Positions 33,095-36,723 of a stretch of DNA of 36,723 nucleotides are shown in pieces. Every line of letters starts with the position of its first letter. The first letter of the stretch is position 1. The position numbers were made by a program, and so were the translations under genes. The stretch covers positions 1 to 36,723 of the forward strand of contig JAUQXA010000019.1 in assembly GCA_030834895.1 (NCBI GenBank), read 5' to 3'. Source of the DNA: Anaerolineales bacterium (lineage in GTDB: Bacteria > Chloroflexota > Anaerolineae > Anaerolineales > Villigracilaceae). The notes below the pieces were generated by a model, which was given only the letters and a program-made list of their open reading frames with translations, was not told where the DNA came from and did not search any database.

Positions 33095-33424
33095 ATGGCA
33101 AACAGAAAGCAAAACCACACAAAATCCGATCAATCGTTCTCTCAGAATGACGGCGGGATATACGAGATCAAGATCAAAGGGCTTCTTGAAGATCACTGGC
33201 AGGCGTGGTTTGAAGGAATGACTCTAAAACATCAGAAGAATACAAAGGCGGGGCAGAATTGTACCCTCATCATTGGTCCGATTGTAGATCAGCCGGCTCT
33301 CCACGGTTTACTGGCAAAGATTCGAGACCTTAATCTAATACTGATATCAGTTAGAAAGTTAGGACCGAAGGATTTGCATAACCAGAAAAAAGGTCGAGGT
33401 CAGAAACAAAAGAAGGCGGCTTGA
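33095..33424 (+). CDS. Conserved-looking small basic protein, unknown
   Basis: The 109-residue protein from ATG 33095 (TGGAGA eight bases ahead) has a central stretch YEIKIKGLLEDHWQAWFEGM and IIGPIVDQPALHGLLAKIRD then LNLILISVRKL, between a polar N-terminus and a Lys-rich tail. The core looks like a compact alpha/beta domain of a kind repeatedly seen as a hypothetical protein in Anaerolineae. No function is assigned. A terminator follows about 95 bases after the stop. Confidence 0.7.
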   Translation: MANRKQNHTKSDQSFSQNDGGIYEIKIKGLLEDHWQAWFEGMTLKHQKNTKAGQNCTLIIGPIVDQPALHGLLAKIRDLNLILISVRKLGPKDLHNQKKGRGQKQKKAA

Positions 33425-33520
33425 TAAATCCCAGCACAACGGAATTCATGCAGCCACAGTTGCTCTGGGTGGAGTCATTCCTACTAAAATCAATCGGCAG
33501 CCCAGATATTTATCGGTTCA

Positions 33521-33560
33521 AGCGCATCCAAGCCAATGCTGGTGGATGCGCTTTTTATTT
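33521..33560 (+). terminator. Rho-independent terminator
   Basis: The 10-bp stem AGCGCATCCA/TGGATGCGCT (arms 33521-33530 and 33543-33552) is followed by a T-rich run, TTTTTATTTT. It ends the transcript of the 109-residue gene. Confidence 0.85.
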
Positions 33561-33641
33561 TCCAATTAAGCGAACTGCAAAATCCACGGTTCGGGGATTT
33601 TCGCGCCTCCATTTGATCATATTCATAAACAAGGAAACACA

Positions 33642-34071
33642 ATGAACATATCCACTCTTCGTATTCTGTTTGCCATCTTTCTCATTGCGCATGGATTGAT
33701 GACCATGAGTCTCGCCACCGTGCCTGTCCTTGCACAGGGAGCCTTGCGCACGCCTTACTTTCCGGCGCGCAAATATAGATGACGCTTGGCCAGCCATGCG
33801 CTTGGGGTTGAATCCATCCCTGGTACGCACAGTTGGCTGGCTCCTCTGGCTTGTCATTCTGGCGCTGTTTGTTGCCGCCGGAGTAGGTCTGCTGGGTTTG
33901 CCGGGGCTGATGGGTATCTGGCAGACTCTTGCGCTGATCGCTGCTGTACTTTCGCTGATCTTACTCGTCTTCTACTGGCACCCCTGGTTGGTGGTAGGCG
34001 TGCTGTTGAACATCGGCGTCGCAGCCGGTGTATATCTGGGGTGGTTCACGCGCTGGTTCGCGGTCAAATAG
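33642..34071 (+). pseudogene. Frameshifted small membrane protein
   Basis: ATG 33642 (AAGGAAA ahead) opens MNISTLRILFAIFLIAHGLM, continues to GALRTPYFPA, and stops at TGA 33780-33782. In another frame the same protein resumes at about 33770 with ANIDDAWPAMRLGLNPSLVR and runs through two or three membrane segments to FTRWFAVK and a TAG at 34069-34071. Together they make one plausible protein of about 140 residues with four membrane segments. The frame break lies within about 33765-33780. It may be a true pseudogene, or a sequencing/assembly error in a good gene. Confidence 0.75.
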
Positions 34072-34080
34072 GTGGATTCA

Positions 34081-34546
34081 ATGAATGTAAAAATGAAAAC
34101 AGCCTATGTACTTTCCTTGCTGATTGCTGCGCTTGCGGTGATCGCCTCTGCGGGCGGGCTTTTCCTGAATGGTCTGTGTCGTGATAATGCCTTTGTCACC
34201 ACTACATGGCTGGGCAATGATGTAGTCACGCTTTTTCTGGCAGTACCGATCTTGATGGCGGCGTTGTACTATTCATCACACGGCTCGTTGAAGGCGCAGT
34301 TGATCTGGATGGGCGCGCTGGATTACATGCTCTACAACTACGCGTTCTACCTTTTCGGCACAGCCTTCAACGCTTTCTTTTTGATCTATACCGCCCTGTT
34401 GGGCCTGTCAAATGGATCAGTGGCTACTTTCTGTTCGTGGCATTCGGCTTGAGCATGGTTTATGTCATGCAGTCCATCAGCTTTATTTTCACAGGACAAC
34501 TTCCTCCCATTGTCCCGATCAGCGGACACCCCACCAGTATTGTGTG
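34081..34546 (+). pseudogene. Broken membrane-protein gene
   Basis: ATG 34081 begins MNVKMKTAYVLSLLIAALAV and gives three clear membrane segments to FNAFFLIYTALLGLS, then the frame becomes nonsense to TGA 34452. A second frame picks up with PVKWISGYFLFVAFGLSMVY, then VMQSISFIFTGQLP and SGHPTSIV, ending TGA at about 34546. The join implies an internal deletion with frameshift near 34400. The protein then ends abruptly beside a Crp/Fnr remnant on the other strand, implying a second lesion. It immediately follows the other broken membrane-protein gene. Confidence 0.65.
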
Positions 34547-34574
34547 AATGCGCAGACCATAGAAATATCGCTTT

Positions 34575-34747
34575 TTACTGGCAATATAAATCGACTCGGC
34601 AGGTTCGCCCTCCACGTAGATAACCTGTTCCGCGTTGAAGTGACGAGGGCTTGCAGAAGCCGCAATTGCTTGTTGAACCTCGTCGGGAAGTTCACCAAAA
34701 TGGCGCAGGCATTGAAAAACAGTTTTTGCTTGGATAAAGTTATTCAT
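34575..34747 (-). pseudogene. N-terminal remnant of a Crp/Fnr-family regulator
   Basis: Minus-strand ATG 34747 opens MNNFIQAKTVFQCLRHFGEL and continues DEVQQAIAASASPRHF to GQVIYVEGEPAESIYI-like text (here EQVIYVEGEPAESIYI). This is the start of a cyclic-nucleotide-binding-type domain of Crp/Fnr regulators. Homology stops after about 55 residues at roughly 34580, where the broken membrane-protein gene ends. The rest of the sensor domain and the helix-turn-helix are missing. The frame runs on into antisense of the membrane gene. Confidence 0.7.
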
Positions 34748-34825
34748 ATAAGTGGGCAAAAGCAAGACATGCGAACGCTGTTTTAAAAATCAGGCAGCCA
34801 GTGGATGCATGATCTAATCCTCCGC

Positions 34826-34868
34826 AAACGAAACAGGGATGGAGTTGCGTTCCATCCCTGTTTCGTTT
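34826..34868 (-). terminator. Long hairpin downstream of the minus-strand membrane operon
   Basis: A perfect 18-bp stem (arms 34826-34843 and 34851-34868) with a 7-base loop lies about 110 bases past the stop of the gene ending at 34980. The trailing T-run on the minus strand is short and interrupted. It most likely terminates or protects the message of the two genes to its right. No other gene is seen in 34748-34979. Confidence 0.6.
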
Positions 34869-34979
34869 CCTACTGTCGCAGGTTTCTCTAGGTTGTTTTG
34901 TATCAGCAGCGCTGCGATTTCAATTGACGTTACCGCCATGTTCCCAGACTTTGAAGATGCTGGCTCAAGGCGGATTGAT

Positions 34980-35822
34980 TTATGTTGGATCCTCGACCAA
35001 CTTTTTGCCTATTGATGGAATCGCAAGCAATGCCAGGCTGACAGTCGCCATGATTATCCCGATCATGAATTCCTTTGTCCCTGTGTGGGTGACAAAGAGC
35101 ATCAGGTTGCCCATGAAGATAATGCCCACTCCCACGAGTCCCAACCTCCAGCCTGCCCGTTTGCCTGCCGCGAGGAAGGGGATGGAAAAGATGGTGGCAA
35201 GGACACCCGTCCAAATGACTGGGACACCCATGATGAAGCCAGTATTGGACGCATCCAGAGGATAATATTCAGGACGTGCCCAGAACATGCGCAGGGAAGA
35301 ACCGCCGTTGCTGAAACTCCATGCGGCAGTCACGCCCAGCATGAGGAATACGAAGAATTTTGCTGTCTTCCCGCCCGCTGACGCCTTACCCCAGAGAAGG
35401 AGCGTGAAGTATGGGACCAATCCAAGCAGGGCAATGAGGATGAAAATGGGCAGGGCGCTTTTTCCAAAGTACATTACAGGACCAGAGTAGTACGCGCCCG
35501 TGATGGATGGAATCGCCAGCAAACCGATTGCTGTTGGACGCGCCCATGCTTCTCCCTTGTATATTGCCCACGCGACGAGCAACAAGGCGATCCCCGCCGC
35601 AATGCTCAATCCGCCCCAGACGGGGAAGAAGGCGATCACAATGCGCGGTGCTGTGGCGATCAAAGGATTGCCAGCGGTTGGGATTTTCACCGCCGCGCCT
35701 TCCAGGACTGCCGTCATTGCCCGTGCGATCATGAATGGCAGGACGGTAAAACTGAGCAAGCCTGCAATCGCTGCAACGACAGCCATACCAGATCTGTCTT
35801 TGGATGAAAACTGTGCATTCAT
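34980..35822 (-). CDS. Polytopic membrane protein, unknown
   Basis: The 280-residue protein starts at ATG 35822 with AAGGAG six to seven bases ahead; the longer in-frame version to 35930 overlaps the upstream Fe-S protein gene and lacks a ribosome site. It has seven or eight membrane segments and a conserved-looking loop ITGAYYSGPVMYFGKSALP. No motif of a known family was recognised. It follows the 4Fe-4S membrane protein by 35 bases on the same strand and probably works with it, perhaps as a membrane partner of an electron-transfer system. Confidence 0.75.
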   Translation of the reverse strand: MNAQFSSKDRSGMAVVAAIAGLLSFTVLPFMIARAMTAVLEGAAVKIPTAGNPLIATAPRIVIAFFPVWGGLSIAAGIALLLVAWAIYKGEAWARPTAIGLLAIPSITGAYYSGPVMYFGKSALPIFILIALLGLVPYFTLLLWGKASAGGKTAKFFVFLMLGVTAAWSFSNGGSSLRMFWARPEYYPLDASNTGFIMGVPVIWTGVLATIFSIPFLAAGKRAGWRLGLVGVGIIFMGNLMLFVTHTGTKEFMIGIIMATVSLALLAIPSIGKKLVEDPT

Positions 35823-35857
35823 TTTGGTTTCTCCTTGATTTGGAATATGGTGGACTT

Positions 35858-36676
35858 TCATTTGATGACTTTTAATTCCAGCGAACCGTCCCGCGCGCAA
35901 ACATCCAAACATTCCAAACAGCGGATACATTCGGCGTCTGCTAAATTGGACGGCACATCTTCAATGCCCATCGAACATTCAATGTCGCAGCGCCCGCACT
36001 GGTTGCAGGTTGAACTGCTGACCAATTTCACGGGCGAGATTTTGTTGAAGATTGCCAGCACTGCCCCAAGCGGACAAAGATATTTGCACCAGGCGCGTTC
36101 GATAAAAACGGAGGTGACGAGGAAAGTGATGAGCACGCTCCACAAAAGCGGCGTCATCTTGAAACTAAAGACGGCGCGCACGGGACAAAAATCATGTAGG
36201 GGCGGATAGACTGCATACAGGCTGGCGGCGAGGATGAGCGCGAGCAACAGGTATTTTGCATAGCGCAAAACTTTGTCCGCTGTTTTTGGGATGTGAAGCG
36301 GAATCCATGCCTTGCCCTGTTTGCCGCGAATGTGTTTTTTCTCCCCGCTCAGGCGGCGTCCCAAACTGGCGAACCAATCCTGAATCGTCCCCAGCGGACA
36401 CATCCAGCCACAGAAGGCGCGTCCCGCCACGAGCGCCACGCCCAGCACGCCAAGCATGACCGAAAAGTTGAGCAAGTTGGTGGTCTTGAGCGTGTGACCT
36501 GTGGCGAGATATGGCAGCAGCGTTTCCACTGCGCCGAAAGGACAGAAAGAATCGAACGATCCGCCGCGTGAGGCTTCACCTAGCATGATGTGACGCAGTC
36601 CGAGCAGGAAGGTGCCGACGACGCCAATCCATTGGATGGCGCGGCGGCTTTTGACGAGCGATGAAGCCTGACTCAT
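35858..36676 (-). CDS. NapH/NosR/RdxA-like 4Fe-4S membrane protein
   Basis: The 272-residue protein has four or five membrane segments. Between and after them lie the polyferredoxin-type motifs: SFCPFGAVETL, CGWMCPLGTIQDW, DFCPVRAVFSF, CKYLCPLGAVLAIF, and two 4Fe-4S clusters CNQCGRCDIECSMGI and CIRCLECLDVCARDG near the C-terminus. This is the architecture of NapH/NosR/RdxA-like proteins that move electrons across the membrane, often to periplasmic reductases or FMN-binding partners. The ATG at 36676 overlaps the stop of the preceding gene in an ATGA, so the two are translationally coupled. The partner reductase is outside the window. Confidence 0.88.
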   Translation of the reverse strand: MSQASSLVKSRRAIQWIGVVGTFLLGLRHIMLGEASRGGSFDSFCPFGAVETLLPYLATGHTLKTTNLLNFSVMLGVLGVALVAGRAFCGWMCPLGTIQDWFASLGRRLSGEKKHIRGKQGKAWIPLHIPKTADKVLRYAKYLLLALILAASLYAVYPPLHDFCPVRAVFSFKMTPLLWSVLITFLVTSVFIERAWCKYLCPLGAVLAIFNKISPVKLVSSSTCNQCGRCDIECSMGIEDVPSNLADAECIRCLECLDVCARDGSLELKVIK

Positions 36677-36723
36677 ACGAGCGACTCCATCAACAAGAGC
36701 AGGCTGTGGCTTTCGCCTTCACC
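36673..36723 (-). CDS. C-terminal end of an upstream gene (partial)
   Basis: The minus-strand frame from the window edge reads GEGESHSLLLLMESLV and stops at TGA 36675-36673, overlapping the next ATG. Only 16 residues are visible. The coupling suggests a partner of the 4Fe-4S membrane protein, but the family cannot be told. Confidence 0.65.
   Translation of the reverse strand, partial: GEGESHSLLLLMESLV

Noticed and set aside
34412..34786. Plus-strand 124-codon open frame across the membrane-gene/Crp scar
   Set aside because: It is a chance frame formed from an alternative frame of the membrane gene and the antisense of the Crp/Fnr remnant.

Overview
The window looks like an accessory region of a member of the Chloroflexota, probably class Anaerolineae. 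This is judged from protein style only: a lipoprotein with an Ala/Pro/Glu repeat linker after its lipobox Cys, a SARP/MalT-type regulator without a LuxR helix-turn-helix, an F420-type DUF385 reductase, a tungsten-type aldehyde:ferredoxin oxidoreductase, and several small membrane families that are common in Anaerolineae genomes. No rRNA, tRNA or CRISPR array was seen.

Left part (about 1-17.9 kb) is a sugar-catabolism island, almost all on the minus strand. Read in the direction of transcription it holds: a FadR-type GntR regulator; E1-alpha, E1-beta and E2 of a 2-oxoacid (acetoin-like) dehydrogenase complex; two short-chain dehydrogenases; a COG3618 sugar lactonase; an unlisted 49-codon small ORF; a complete rhamnose-type ABC importer (ATPase, two permeases, binding protein); L-rhamnose mutarotase; an aldehyde:ferredoxin oxidoreductase; and a DeoR regulator. 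A LarA-like nickel-dependent racemase/epimerase and a truncated 2-keto-3-deoxygluconate kinase diverge from the GntR gene. Lactonase, two dehydrogenases, mutarotase and importer fit oxidative breakdown of an L-rhamnose/L-fucose-like deoxysugar, but no sugar-acid dehydratase, aldolase or hydrolase is present. The dehydrogenase complex sits where the cleavage step would be expected, which suggests a CoA-forming variant of the pathway (inference).

The island is full of scars: an N-terminal remnant of a dihydrolipoamide-dehydrogenase-like flavoprotein (E3), an N-terminal remnant of a second sugar ABC ATPase, the C-terminus of a second mutarotase, and a kinase cut off and joined to an antisense comM fragment.

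Middle (18.2-22.4 kb): an AAA/DUF4143 ATPase and a large serine recombinase, bracketed by two direct copies of a degenerate repeat of about 56 bp. A third copy lies near the left end at about 133-190, so the repeats delimit both the sugar island and the recombinase module. Two tiny minus-strand ORFs and a perfect 25-bp hairpin follow.

Right part (22.5-34.5 kb, plus strand): CPBP protease-like protein, toast-rack protein, isoprenylcysteine-methyltransferase-like protein, SRPBCC membrane protein, F420-type reductase, a 1,090-residue SARP/MalT-like regulator with a strong terminator, MFS exporter, CopD-like protein, a membrane protein with two CxxC motifs, a 109-residue hypothetical, and two broken membrane-protein genes, the second abutting a Crp/Fnr remnant. 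The end (35-36.7 kb, minus strand) carries a polytopic membrane protein and a NapH/NosR-like 4Fe-4S membrane protein whose start overlaps another gene leaving the window.
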